The translations under genes and the position numbers were made by a program. Positions 11,308 to 24,576 of a DNA stretch of 64,000 nucleotides are shown piece after piece. Source of the stretch: Setaria digitata (taxonomy: Eukaryota > Nematoda > Chromadorea > Rhabditida > Setariidae); contig RCAB01000133.1 in NCBI GenBank assembly GCA_003640385.1, positions 1 to 64,000 on the forward strand. The letters are read 5' to 3'. The notes beneath the pieces are model-generated. The model saw only the letters and a list, made by a program, of their open reading frames with translations. It did not search any database and was not told where the DNA came from. Numbering within the stretch: the stretch's first letter is position 1; each line of letters starts with the position of its first letter.

Positions 11308-14300
11308 CAACTTTCTGGATCGATTTCGCTGCGTGTGTGAAAAATTTCGAATGAAAAAGGGCTTCCGGGCATTTGCGATATTTTCATACTTATTGGGCAG
11401 TTGAGAACAGCGCATTTATCACCGTTGTTATCATATATCGCTATTAATTTGTCCTTACAGAAATGAAGATGAATTAACGATGACGGTGATAATCATTATT
11501 TCAATGAGACTGACAAGTTGAGGTAGGTAGTAAACGGATTCTGTTGCTTACTCTACTCTTCTGGCAAATCAAATTAGTGATTAACTTTTACATAAAAGTA
11601 GTAACTGATGAGGTGGTAGTAAAGTTGGTGATAAAACCGAAAGACATTCTACGGAATCCACATCTAGCTAGTTTATTGAAATTGTCTTTTTTGCATCACA
11701 ACCTTTTCTTGGCACCTTATATTTAAATTGGTGATCCAGCTTTGGTCAAATAGATATGGTAAAAATTAAATAACACGGATGCGCCTGTTGGATCCTGTAC
11801 AATGATTCGCATGATATTTATTTAATTGAACAGGTCGAATTGAATTCGTTAAAGAAGGTACTGGAAAAATTAAAATTAAAAACAAGAAACAAAATAAATT
11901 GGGCATTAAGACCATTACAGAGCCATCGAATGAGATATTATTAAAACTCCCTCATTAATTCCTTCTTTCTTCAACTTTCAATCAGATTTCGATAGGCACA
12001 GCATATTTTTCTTGGCACTTACACCCAGTAGCATCAATTAAAGGCTATAATTGTGGACTGAAGAAAATGATGAGAAATTTTCCCATAACGTCACTTTTAT
12101 TATTGATGAAACGAGAAAAGTAATTTTTCATGACTAAATTTAATATAAAACTATTATTTTAGGGTCGTCGATATGAAGTCTCGAATTCGAACTTACTGGG
12201 AAGATGCATGATTCTGAGAAAGCTAGAATATATATTAGGAACTATTCGGAAAGCCAATATATCTTTAGCAACTCAGAATAACTCCATTACGATCACACAA
12301 CACCTTGACAAAGCGATTTCATTAGAAATAACCTGACTGTAGGTCATTTCCGTTTCGCTCGATTCTGATGGAACCCCGTGTTTCATTACGTTCATAATAT
12401 TCCTTTGACCGATTCAAATGAAAATGTGAAGTTCGAAGGACAAAGTGGCGGTGAAAATTCATTTCATTTTTAAACAGAAGGGCAGAAACGACGAGTTAGA
12501 ATTTTATAAAGCAATTAGGAAACCAATCCACAGTGAATTCACAGGATGTTCTTTCCGTCTTTCATTCCATTCGTATTTTTAATAACTTCTTAAGCAGCAG
12601 AAGCAACAAAAATGCCACCGAGCACGGCTGGCCTACAAATATGAAATTCGAGAGCAGCGCTTCAGCTGGTAGTTATCACATTTAATCATTCATTTCGATC
12701 GCTAATTGAACTAACAAAGGAAAACAGGAACAAAAACTAATGTCCCTATATGCTCTTCAAAGAGTCCTTGAATCAGGCACGTCCTTTGTCAAAAACAGTA
12801 TTTCCTAAAATTTCAAAAGTCAATTCATCATTCAAAGTTCGTCTGAAATCGTTAGTGTGCCGCACAATTTTTGATTTCATAATATATTTTGAACTGATAG
12901 TCCGTATACCCTCTCAAAATTTGATTTTCAAAATATATCTGAGCTGTAATATATTCCACACAGATTCATACTGATATATTGCAATATTTCGATTTACAAG
13001 TCTGTCCTGCTATAAATACTAACAACAATATGCAAGAAATTCACTGTCTCAAACTATTTCAAAACAATCCAGTTATCCAAGTTTACATCAATAAAACAAA
13101 GAGACAAAATGCCGAAAAGTGGAATGGTAAACTTAAAGGCCTCAAAATTATTCGGTTTTAAGCTACCTTAAATAGGAAAGCCGAAGACTCATTTAGAAGG
13201 CGTCGTCACTCGGGCAACAAGCCAACAGAAATACTCTCAAATAACAAGCAACAAAAGTGTACTTCGAATCATTTATTGATTATAATTCTTCTTTTCAAGA
13301 CATTCACAAGCAAACCTATAATAAACGTATCTTTCTGTGGTCAATTCAGATCGTACAGGTTATGTTCTCATCATCGATCAAAGCGAATGTTACAGGCTAT
13401 CGAAAGAGAATCTTAAATTTCAGTTTTCTACAGTAATTCAAGGTTTTTTTCCTCTTTTTATTACTGTATCGAATTACTAAAGGAAACAGAAAAGCATTTA
13501 AAAATTATCAGAATCAAACTTATTTGAGGGAAATTGCAAAAGCATGAATTTACGGAAACTGAACTGTGTCAGTGGCTTGCGGTCGATCTAGGTTTATTAA
13601 AATTTAATGGCGAAAGAAAAGTTTTGCAATTACACTGTTATGAAATGAAGCTAAGCAAAAACTGTAATTACGTTAGAATAGATGAAAAGAATTCGCTGCG
13701 CACTGATCAATCGAACAAACACCCCATGATTTATTCAACAGTGCACTGACAGGAACAGAACAGAGTGGTACTCCAAAATGTTAAGACTCTCTTCGACATT
13801 CAAAAGCGATCCTTCCGGCAATTAGAAGGACTTTAAAAAAATTTAAAACAAACGACAGAAATCATTTTTGCAACATTTGTGTACCCATGTTCAACTTCTG
13901 TCATTACACGAGCGATTTCGATTTCACTGTTCATTCTCATTTCCCCCAACTACTTACAAAAGTTAAACACTGCCCCCAGAAATCATGCTAATTCCACAGT
14001 CGCCATCGGGATTGATGAAGAAAAAACGGTCTGATTCAGTCTTTCTGGGGATATTTCCCGGCCTAACCTATTTTACAGAAAGGAATAGGAACAATTCCAC
14101 GTTCCCCACAGTGCTCATACGTTTGTTCGAGTAGAAATTTTTCAGGACCCGTTCAGCTCCAGTTTAAGCCATCGAAGACAAGCATCTATAACAGGAAATG
14201 AACCGAAGAGACGTCTGATTGAGCAGTGCTGTGAGACGATGATAGTACTGTATCACTTCGATCGACTGACAACATGTATCAGATAATGGTGGTCTAAAAC

Positions 14301-15693
14301 TAACTTCATCATCAACCCGGTGGTATTTCATGGTTGGACGGCAGGCAGAGATGGTAACGTTTGGAGGTCTTGAAAGGTGGACAGAGGTAACATCAGGTCC
14401 CCTGGAGACGTTTGTTATGTTAGAATTAGAGCTCTTCATACCTGGGTGTGCTCCAGGCTACTTCCTTCTTGCTTTCTGGTCTTTTCTGGCGGGAAGAAAG
14501 CAGTCAACTCGAGATATTATCCAATTTATATCGTCATGTTGTTAATTTGCTGTCAGTATTCAGTGGGCGAAATACAGTGGTTCCAGAAGTAATTAGGAGT
14601 TAAAGATATTTTCAAAAATTTCAAATTAAAAAGATAGTTTCGTTTAGTGAGAAATGAATGGAAGGGAAGATTTCCACTCTCATGGCATTTTAAATGGCAA
14701 GACAATTTATTGCACAATTCCGTCAGAAATCTTCCGTGATAGATTTATGTTTCACGAGAGATTAAGTACTCTGATGTATGCCAGGCGATCGAAATCTATT
14801 GTATATTTTGTGTAGTATTCTTTTGCTTGTGTAACATTTCTGGTCTTCTCCCTACCTTAGTCTTCTTATTGTTTTCTTTTTGTCCTTTGGAGATTTATCT
14901 TTCGATCAGTTGTTAATATTCCTAAAAGAAATTAAGAGTTAAACATTCTTTTCAGAAAATTTATTTTGAGAAATTATCTTTTGATCCTGATTCCTTCATC
15001 GAATGAAGCCAGAAATTTCGGCGGTCTGCTTGGCCTTAGTTTCGGAAAATAGAGATTGGAAATAATTTGGCATTAAAAAACTTAGTGTTCTGTACGAAGC
15101 AATGACATGAATGTTATTATTTTGTCGTCCATATTAAAGACGGCTAAGATTCCCCGACCTCGTATCCAGTTAATTCTCATATTTACAGTAGCAGTTGGGA
15201 CAAATAATGCTGGTCATACTGATCATTTTCTCTTAAAGCCAAACCAAAAGATCACAAGTAGTTTTAGATTCGTGGTTCGGATATGGATAATTTACTGTAT
15301 TTTAAAAGCTGCATGTGTTCAGGAGGTAATGCATGGGAAGAAGGATAGTACAATTTGTTTACCCTCTTTATCTTTACATTGATCTTTTTGTTTTTTCTCT
15401 TTAGAGTTTCTTTTCACTGGTAATAGTAACTCTGTTCGATGAAGTTAAGGCCAAAGAAAATAGCATAGATATATTGGACTATTTGGAGATAAGATGGGAT
15501 GACCACTGGTGATTTAACTGTGTTGATAGTATTTGCAAGTATAGCGGTACTGTGCTGCTGTGACCTAGCTGTTTTCATCGCTTGTGATTAGCTCAGTTTG
15601 GTTGACATTATGTTCAGGTATTTCCTGGATGTGGGAAGTGGTGCTTTGCAGACTTTACAGGTGATAGTAGCTTGTGCAACAACGAATCCACCA

Positions 15694-18600
15694 ATGTCAC
15701 TAGATGATGAATTAGCTCCTGAAGAGTTATCTTTCGTTGGCTTCAATCAAGATGCTACGTAAGTTCTTTTTTTTAAAGATGAATATCACATAAGCAAATT
15801 CTTTATAAATGCAGCACATATTGCCTGTGTCTGAATATATTAGGAATATGTTAGTTACCTCAATTTTGTATTGAAATTACTTAGACTATGAAAGAATAAT
15901 TTAATCCATAAAAGGCCTTTAATTTCTTTCCTAAATTATGAAGTATGTGGGCATTCAGTAAAGTAAGCCAGCTGGCTAACATTTCAAAAGGTTTTTTTTT
16001 TTTCTGTAGCATTTCCACTTCCTTTCTCATTTTTAATCTAGCAGTGAAACAAGTACTGCAGTACATATGAATTTAATATCGTTGCAGTTCACTTGCTTTG
16101 GGCGCAGCATCCAGTTATGCGCTTTATTCAACTAAGAAAACTGAGAAACTTGATTTAATTCACGAAAGTTATAGGCAGTTTTCAGATGACAAAAAGAGGA
16201 ATATAGGTAAGATTATTTGTTTTCTTTGAAAAGCACAAGAGGTTTCCAGTGATTAACGAACGAAAGTTACTTATATTCAAGATTTACTTATTCTAATTTT
16301 ATCAGTTAATTTATAGGCTGCAAAAAAAAAATTAAGCTTAAGGAATATGTGGTCCTTTATGGCTAAACTGCAGTGCACCTTGTGTTGGTAAATTAGTTGT
16401 CTACCATTGATCTCGGAACCCATTATAATTATGCTTGGTATTCAATTGTAACTGGTAACTTCAAAAAATTAAAGTTATTCTGTTGCTCCAGATGAATATT
16501 ATTTTTACCAGACTAATTTGCAGAAGTCTGCGAGGTTATGCTCATTGAGCGTCTCTTTTCATCCAGTCTTTTGATGCTAGTGTCAACACAAGCACCGCGT
16601 AAGCTACGGATTTATCATTTCCAGAAAAATAATGAAATTTGTGCGCAGAGTTACACGAATACTGTAATAGCAGTGAAACTTAATCGGGAAGTAAGGTTTT
16701 TTTTTTCTTATTAGAGAGAAAGGCTAAATAAAATGATTATGTAGTTGGTTACCGCAGTTTTTAATTTTTATTTTCCAAAGAATATTTTAGGAGAGTGATT
16801 CATAAAGCTAGGAAAAGATGTTTTATTCTTCATCCTTGAAGTTTGAAACGATCTGTTTCAGAATTCAAAATAAATTTTGCTTTGAAATACTGCACTAATT
16901 TATTCATTTTACAGTACATGGTCGTTTGTCTTGAAGACATAGTATATATTCATACAGTCAAAGATATGAAGGTGATTTTTTTCAGCTTAATATTTTGCAG
17001 CATGTATTTTATGAAACTTATTTCTGCTTCCAGTAAGTTCATCCTTAATTTCACACAGTTCATGTATGCACGAATATTTCACAATTTAAACTAGCGGAAT
17101 TTTTGATTTCAACAAATGTCCGCATCATTTTTAGCTGTAGCTGAAGTGTGTATGTAAATTGAGTGTAGAGATTTTATTAAAACATGAGACACTCTGTACC
17201 ACAGATTGAGTTGTATGCACGTATAATTTATTCCTAGCACCGTAAGTCACTGTTTAGAAACAGTGATTCAAAGTTAGAAATCAAATTTTCTGTAGTGCAT
17301 TACAAAATTTTTCATAAGGTAGTTAGACTTAGACTTGAAAATGAATGAAAATCTAGAAAATGCGTGAATGTTGAGTATGTGGTATTGCATGAGAACTGAT
17401 GTTGCATGCAAGCTTTCAAACGTTATATTACAAAAACCGATTTAAGTGGCATTACCTCTTTTCTCAGAATAAAGGTACGAACAAGAAAGATCCAAAATAG
17501 ACAAGTGCTTTCTAGCATAGAACAAGGGGTGATTTTTTGAGAAACTCTTTCTAGTAGTTCCGAACTAAATTTTAGGAGTTCTGATTCATTGATGAGGGAT
17601 ATACTGATTGGCTATATTGGTCTGAGTTTTTCGTTTAATTTTCAGCTAAATTTTAGAAGACAGCTGGTTGTCATTTCAAGCATTAATGGGTTAATGGATT
17701 ATTACAGATATATTTGCAATCATTATAAACTGATTTTACTATGAAAAAATTTTTGGATTGGCATTCTTTCAATTCTCTTTTCTACTCTTTGGGAAGATAA
17801 TTATTGCTCACATTTTTTTGTTTTATATAGGCTCATCTTAGATCGGTTTATGTTTAATAAGAATATATTTGTTACATAGTTCTTGCCTATTACATCGCTT
17901 ACACAATAGCAGCATACCGAACATTACAAAATACTTATTGCTGGATACTTGCACCAAGTATTTGACTCATATATCCTTAAACTGACAGATATATGTCTTT
18001 TGTTTTTTTTCTTTAAGATTTAGATTACTCTTTTTTTTCGGTGTTAATTTAATTATTTGTCTCAAAGAATTCATTATTTTAGTGGAAGACAAGGAATGCT
18101 CTATTATTTAAAATATTTATAGAAAGCAAAAAAATCTTTTATTGAGGCCGATATTTTTCCGGTCATTCATACAATTCGTGATACGCCTTCAAATACTAAT
18201 GGTATTATCGACTTGTCATCAACTGTCAATTCTTATTTAGCTTATCCGGGTTCAACGAACAATGGTCACGGTAATGACTTTTCTTTTTTATCGCTAGCAC
18301 CAATGTTGCTAAACTGCATAAATTTCTAGCCGTAAATTTGAATTTGAATTGATGAAAGGAAGAACACTTCACTGATAAGTACCCTGAATGGTTGTATAGA
18401 GAACTTATTCTTTTAGCACAGTTGCACTGTATGGACTAGCGCAGGATTGAGCCAGACTTAGAGGATTAGATTAAATGTTAGAAATCATTTCCTAAATTAA
18501 TATTAACGTCGCAATTTTCAAGTTCAATTATTTGATGTGGCACGTCTGAATTCGATGAATACAATTTCGGCACACACGAGTCCGTTGGCGGCTTTACGTT

Positions 18601-20294
18601 TCAGTTATGACGGGAAAAAATTAGCTACTGCTTCAAGCCGTGGTACTGTAATTCGTGTATTTGATACCGAATCTGGAGAACGTTTATATGAGTTTACACG
18701 GGGTGTCAAAAGGTAGTTTTTCTAAGTGTCTAAATGCCTTCTACTGATTAGAGTTCAAAAAAAGTTAGCAAATTCTATTTTGCAGGTTTGTGAATATTTA
18801 TTCGATGGCATTTAGTATTGATGGTAAATATTTGTGCTCTTCAAGTAATACTGAAACTGTTCATGTGTTTAGATTGGAGCCGACCACTGAAACAGTAAAT
18901 GAGTAGGTTCTGCTTACTGGATAGTTTTACATGGTTTATTTCCTGTGGAACAACACTGCTTTGCTGGGTTCTAGAGATCATGAGTTTCAAGTTTAATTTA
19001 GTATGGTAATAGAATGCGCTTGAAATAGTTATACTTTTCATTTTGTTTTTATTAGCGACTGAAATCGGTTGCATAAAAAAAAAATAAAAAGTAACAGTAA
19101 CCACTTATTATTTCTCTGTTTTCAGCTGTTCATATATTAAAGTTGGAGGTTGGGATTGCTCGTAGTAATAAATGATGATTTCTAGAAATGAAGATGGAGA
19201 AGAACAAGGATGGGTAGATTATTTATCAAAACAAGCAAGTAGCTATTTGCCGGCTCAAATGAATGATCTTTGGATGAGAGGAAAAAGTTTTGCTACTGCA
19301 AGGCTACCGTCAGTTGGAAAACGGAATGCAGTTGCACTACCGATGTAACTTTTCAATCCAGTGAATATATTAACTGAGTAATGTCTAATATTGTAAGGTG
19401 GACAATCTTTGTCCACACCCGATATGAAAGCAATATTGGCTCTCCTGATGATCGCCAAAAATCCTTTTTATTACTTTGATTTTACTTTTTTCCCTGATTT
19501 TGCTTTTTTTTTTTCCAATCAGCTCTTATTGTTTATGTTCTCTTCATTTGCAATTCCATCACTAGTTAGTGATCGGTGTTTACTGGAGACTTGACAAGTT
19601 TGCTGGGAATTTTTAACCATTTTTTTTTTCTAAAACTGCGCTGCAAGAAGCACTTTTACCTGAGATCTGTGTTCTATCATATTGAAGACGAAAATATCCA
19701 TTTCTCTGCATTCTGATTATTTTATACATTTCGAACGAAAGGATACTGAAACTTATGATTTAGTTTTGATCAAAAGGGAGTGCAGATTTTACAGCACTGT
19801 AAATCTCGCAATTTCCAGAATTAGTGGTAAACTGCATTTACTGGTTGCTACGACTGATGGTTTCTTATACATATATCCGGTAGAAACGGAAGGAGGTGAG
19901 CTGACGTTGTTGCGACAGCACAAAGTTGGAATAAAGGTTAATTTTCAGGTATATTTAATGAGATATTAGAAGTTATATTTAATATTTCATCCTTCAGCTT
20001 TTATGTCTTCCCGTTGTAACAGCAATGAAATATTTTATGAGAGGTATTTACATTTCGCATATTTGCGAGTTACTTAGATGATAGTGAAGCGGCAAATAAA
20101 AGATTGTGCCGGGTGCAGTCCTTGACTCGCATGAATAAATAAGAAAATTCTAGTATGCTCCAGTGACTCATGTACGAGATCCAGCAGACAATCAAAATAA
20201 TGAAAATAAAGAGGGAACGAAAAGTGAAGGAGGACAAACCATGGACAAGCAGAGCACGGACAATTTTCCGCCTCTAGATCATTCCACTGCTTAG
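15694..20294 (+). CDS. atg-18: WIPI/Atg18 beta-propeller autophagy protein
   Basis: Ten exons are modelled: 15694-15758, 16088-16206, 16524-16690, 16915-16971, 18147-18270, 18523-18712, 18786-18902, 19186-19344, 19819-19936 and 20154-20294; phases close to 418 residues. The protein aligns along its length with WIPI2/ATG-18. It has the N-terminal FNQDATSLALG blade, [63 protein letters not shown] and [14 protein letters not shown]. These PROPPINs bind PI3P and PI(3,5)P2 on forming autophagosomes and recruit the ATG16 complex. The PI-binding FRRG motif reads FTRG here (Thr codon at 18696-18698). Exon 5 is awkward: family alignment favours starting at 18162 after CCG rather than after the AG at 18146, which adds five residues. 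An in-frame ATG at 15610 lies upstream, but acceptor-like TTTGCAG/TTTACAG between it and 15694 support trans-splicing and the later start. Confidence 0.88.
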
Positions 20295-21381
20295 AGTTTG
20301 CCCAGTTCTATTTTCCAACTGTACAATTTATTCATTCATGAGAAAATTAGATTTACTTTTGTAAATTTTTCTGAATACTTTACTTACAATTCTTTCTCTT
20401 AGCTCATGAAGTTTTTCATAGCATTAGTTTTAGTTCCTTTTTTTGAAAGCTAATTTCATATTAATCTTACATGATTCGAAATTGGAACGAATATTTTATT
20501 TTCGTTATTCTGTTTGTATTGCTTTGCTAAAGTAAGATTCGCTCCTATTTTTGTTCCATCTCCATCAATATCTTTGTATGTATGGTTGTTGTATCATTTC
20601 ATCATTATTTTTGAATCAGCATATCTGACGGTTCAAAGTAACAGATCAATTTTACTATGTAATGAAATATAGTTTGAAGTAACTCATTGTTAGGTTCTGC
20701 CTAAAATATTGGGCGGTTTAATAATGCTATGAATTTTCAACTTTATTTTTTGTACTTTTTGTACAGTCATTTTGGTCCCTACTTTCATTTTGTTCAAAAA
20801 GAATTTCTGCGTTTTAGATTTTGTCCAAGGATTCATAAGACTAAATCTTTGCATGCTATTTGTTTCCGAATTCTGCGAGGGCAAATTTTTTCTTTTTCTT
20901 TTGAATCATTTTCATATCTTCTTGTTGTCGTATTAGTGACAGTAGTCTTGTATGATTTTTTACTCCTGATTATGGACTCCGTCCGGTTCAACTGGGAGGT
21001 TGTAGCTTTAAAATCCGCTTAAAAATATGAATGTTATCATATCGGCTGTTCAGCGCATATATTGGTTTTTTTATTCATTAGTATCAGTAAAAAGATAATT
21101 CGGAAATGCAAAAGGAAGTTCGATGAAGAAGTCGACTTAGTCGTGTGATTCTATTCATGTGCTGATTTATCAAATTTACATTACTCTTTTTAAGTTTAAT
21201 TGTCAGTTGTATTGCGAGCCAAAATCCTCCAAAAGTATTTGTACAAATTTTAGATGTGCTTTATAATAAAGAGTAACCTTAAAAATAAAGATACAGGACA
21301 TTCCGGAAATCTTGGGATTTCTTCGGAAGATCCCGGAAGGGTTATAGTTATTACAGATATAGGAAGTTAACCACTGTCGTA
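20295..21381. other. Intergenic, about 1.1 kb
   Basis: This holds the 3' flank of the WIPI gene and the 3' flank of the convergent ShK gene. A plus-strand open frame at 20729-21022 is rich in Phe/Tyr/Leu and shows no domain or splice context; I regard it as chance in T-rich DNA. Confidence 0.6.
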
Positions 21382-21896
21382 TCATGGACAACGTCGACAA
21401 GTCTTGGGACACTGAATTGCCATTAGTGAAGCGTAACGGGGATTTCGACACAGGTTTATATGTTTGGGACAATCAGAGCGACCGTTGGGGCCTTTTAGAT
21501 CGACGCAAGTACCATTTGAAGGTATGCCTACAAAATGTTCTTTCTTTTTATGCAGAAAGTTTTGATGACTGCAGTTGTAGTGGTCAGCAATCACTGCTCG
21601 CGTTATCTTTCTTAGAGGTTGGTCAACCATTTAACCGTTCAATTTTTCCTGTAGTTTCATGAATTATTTGTTTACCTATAATAATGATGATGTCTTTTTT
21701 TTTGCAAGTTTTCATCAGCATTTCAAGCCGAAAAATAAACCTGTGGGTAGCAGTTTAGCGGCTAAATCCGAACAACGTCCGCAAGTGACAGGACATTGCC
21801 ATGTCATCAGATCATAGTATTCTTCATTGTCGCAAAGGTAACTGTATTGGAAGCAATCCAAACGACGATTAGGTGCCGACATATCATAACACCAGT
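21382..21896 (-). CDS. Double ShK-domain protein, 5' end missing
   Basis: Two minus-strand exons (21896-21741 and 21527-21382) join in phase. Each encodes one ShKT domain with six cysteines: the first runs from WCYD through CPVTCGRC, the second from TCVDL through CPKTCRRCP, immediately before the stop. ShK domains are small disulfide-bonded modules, greatly expanded in nematodes, usually in secreted proteins or as tails on tyrosinases, peroxidases and astacins. The first exon begins in phase 1 with a stop codon just upstream in frame, so at least one 5' exon lies above 21896. Possible 5' pieces on the same strand are a short ATG exon ending at a GTATGT donor near 22839 (phase fits, no signal peptide) and an open frame with a hydrophobic start near 23300 (phase does not fit). 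Whether the protein is secreted is therefore unknown. Confidence 0.75.
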
Positions 21897-22144
21897 CTAT
21901 GAATGAAAGACATTTCACAAATTTTGTTCATCTCACAGTAGCAAAGGGCAGTAATGCTGAACAGCAGTTGCAACAGTGAAAAATGCTAGTTAGTTTTCTA
22001 AATACTATTCTTTTAGATGACTATCAAATTTGTATAATTAAAATGGATTTGAACAAAATGAAATATATACCGAACATTTGTTGGTCGATATTGCTACCAT
22101 TGTATTTCACTGAAAGTAGATTCAGATCATTTTTGGATTTTTGG

Positions 22145-22170
22145 TTTTTTTTTTTTTTTTTTTTTTTTTT
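22145..22170. repeat. Poly(T) run, 26 bases
   Basis: A pure homopolymer run. Its length makes the local assembly length uncertain. Confidence 0.9.
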
Positions 22171-23706
22171 GATGTGCTCATAAATGCTTTTAGAAAAGTG
22201 GGAAATAAAGATACAGAAAAGATAAGTTGTTCATCTTGTCCACGCATCGAATTTTTTAGTTGCTGGAGATTTACATTAATTGATTTTTGAAATTAAAGCG
22301 AATGATAGGAATTAAAATACTTCATCAATTTCTTTTGTACATCAGTAATGTAAACCATCAGTTATCTATGTTCCTTTTGTGATTATTTCGTGCAACATCA
22401 TAATTGAGCTAATGAGCGAAGTGATTTAAAAATTTTTTAAATTGTTTTAAAAAAGAAGACGCTGAAGTAGATAGCGTTTTTTTCTAAACCCTTTGAATAA
22501 TTTTTTGTTTTGTCGACCTTCCCTTTTCCTCCTTTGGCAGGAACAATTGAAATAATAATGAAATTTTTGCTAAATACTAGCACACTGATCTACCTAATTA
22601 GCTGTGATTTGCAGGAGCAGATTTCAGTTATTGATAAAAGCCCTTTCCATAAGAATGTTGTCCAAATTGAACCAACCAATGATATTTTGAACTAATTAAT
22701 TATAATCGTTTAAATTGAATGAAGTGTCGTTAGGGTGTTTTCTTCATTTGTCTTGCATAGTGAACGCTACTAGTGCCAGAAAAATTACATCAAAATCCAA
22801 GAATTAAAATAGTAATATTATAAAAGATTAGGAACATACCTATTCGAACTCTGTTGTCGGCCATTATTTTTATCCCATACCGACTAAAAAGTAATAGAAG
22901 AAATGCATAGTATTCATACGTCGATGAAACCATGCTCCACTATGTTATTTTCTTCAGCTCTGTTTCCTCGTGGATTCTGAATCACTACTTCTGTAAACAG
23001 TACGCATAATTACATTTCTGCAAACTGTACAAACAGAAAGCATCGGTCCGATGATTTCTGCCCTTTTTTTTTCTCATCAATTTGCAAACAAAGCTAAGTT
23101 CTGCGCGCAGTCATATCTAAGTGATCGAAGAAAGTGCAACGAAGATCGACGGAGATTAAATATGATCCTTTAAGAAACCTTGTATTCTTCATCCCTTCAT
23201 TTTCATATTGTCTTTGCTTTTTCAATTTGTTGTTGCCGTCTTTCAATGTGGTAAAGAATTGAAACATAGCACCAAAGACAAGTAAACAGTTTTGCATCAC
23301 CACAGTCAATTTTACAATTATCACAATATGAAATTTGTTTCTTATTACAATTTTAGATAAACTATCGATTTTCCACACAAATGAAATGGATTATCCAGAA
23401 ATAATCTTTTTTTTTCATATCTGTTCACTGACAACGTCGATGAATTTCTTTTCATGATTTTAATAATTATCTTAAAATAAATTTTTCAGTCGAAATCAAA
23501 CCACATCTGCAGTTTACATTTCAATTTCTACATGACAGAAAATTTTCAATTTGAAAATCACGAAATATTTCAATCCCAACTACAAGTTTTAACGCATAAT
23601 ATTTGGTTATTGTAGGTCATTCGCTGATAATTCAAGACATTCTGACACAGTAATATCTGAAATAACATTGTTGAGTGTTACTCTGTCAATACAAATATCT
23701 GAGAAA

Positions 23707-23960
23707 TTCATTATATTGTAAATCATTTTAATTTTTAAATTCGGATGATTTCTCAATGTCTACTTTTTTAAATTAGGAAAATTTCAAACGTTAGTTACCA
23801 TTATTTGCAAATTTCTCATTATATTTGTTTGTATCAAATTATAATATAAACATGCTCCAAGAATTACTTCGTCCGTTTTTGCACCATTGATAATATATTA
23901 TCACCAACCTTCATTACATTGTAAATCATTTTAATTTTTAAATTGGGATGATTTCTCAAT
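23707..23960. repeat. Pair of 51-bp direct repeats
   Basis: The segments 23707-23757 and 23910-23960 are the same 51 bases with two differences (T/C and C/G). They lie 203 bp apart in the same orientation. The intervening DNA shows no open frame or terminal inverted repeat. Confidence 0.85.
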
Positions 23961-24576
23961 ATATATATGGAAACGGTTTTATGGAAGTGAACAAATCTCA
24001 GCCATAAGACAACACAAAATTAGTCAATTGCATAAATTAATTATTAGAGTATCGAGGAGATTTTGGAAAAACAATCGATTTTTGAACTATCTGTTTAAAA
24101 TATTCTTGTTCAACCGTTTGTCAACTTTTCACTTTTAAAGAATAGAAGAACTTACTACTACTCCTTGACACTCGTGGGTTATAGATATAATGGCAATAAC
24201 GGAAGCGGTCTTTTTCATCAAACATTATTTCGTTATTTTCAATTAATATATTTATTTGTAAATACCGTATTTATACACAAATAATTGCAGCTGTGCAAAC
24301 TGATATTTCAGTAATTCATTTGAATTCCTTTTCAATAATAAATCACATGTAAAGCGAAATTTTTGCTTAAAATCTGGCAATTCGCTTCCTTGCTACTAAT
24401 TATTTGAATTGAAAAAGTAAATTTACATCTTTTGAGGAATGGCATTTCTGACAGAATGTTGTAGAGCAAAACTGCTTTCTTTGTACAGTAATATAGGTTG
24501 TGTTTGAATGATTTTCAATAGCTCAAATGAAGCTAATTAGGTTTGAACTTAAATTGCTAAGGTTTTTATAAAAAAA

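Larger units (their letters stand above)
6821..15609. other. 8.8 kb region without a resolved gene
   Basis: No complete gene is seen. Isolated minus-strand exon-like stretches are: 8870-8765 (a frame containing DGYEGRLSCAGDYHAY, with a possible GTAATC donor); 9895-9855 (acceptor TTTCTTACAG, a short tail, then TAG); 10978-10904 (open and acidic, donor GTAATT); about 12420-12340 (two competing frames, donor GTCAGG); and 14439-14164 (91 codons). Some may be 5' exons of the cysteine-rich gene to the left. The plus-strand 15107-15382 is a 91-codon ATG frame just upstream of the WIPI gene and probably leader sequence. The rest is AT-rich with homeobox-type TAATTA motifs near 7,420 and 7,550. Confidence 0.3.

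Noticed and set aside
11125..11415. Overlapping open frames of 60-96 codons on both strands
   Set aside because: They are translations of the GA-rich tract (Ser/Leu/Pro or Arg/Glu/Gly repeats) with no coding signal outside it.
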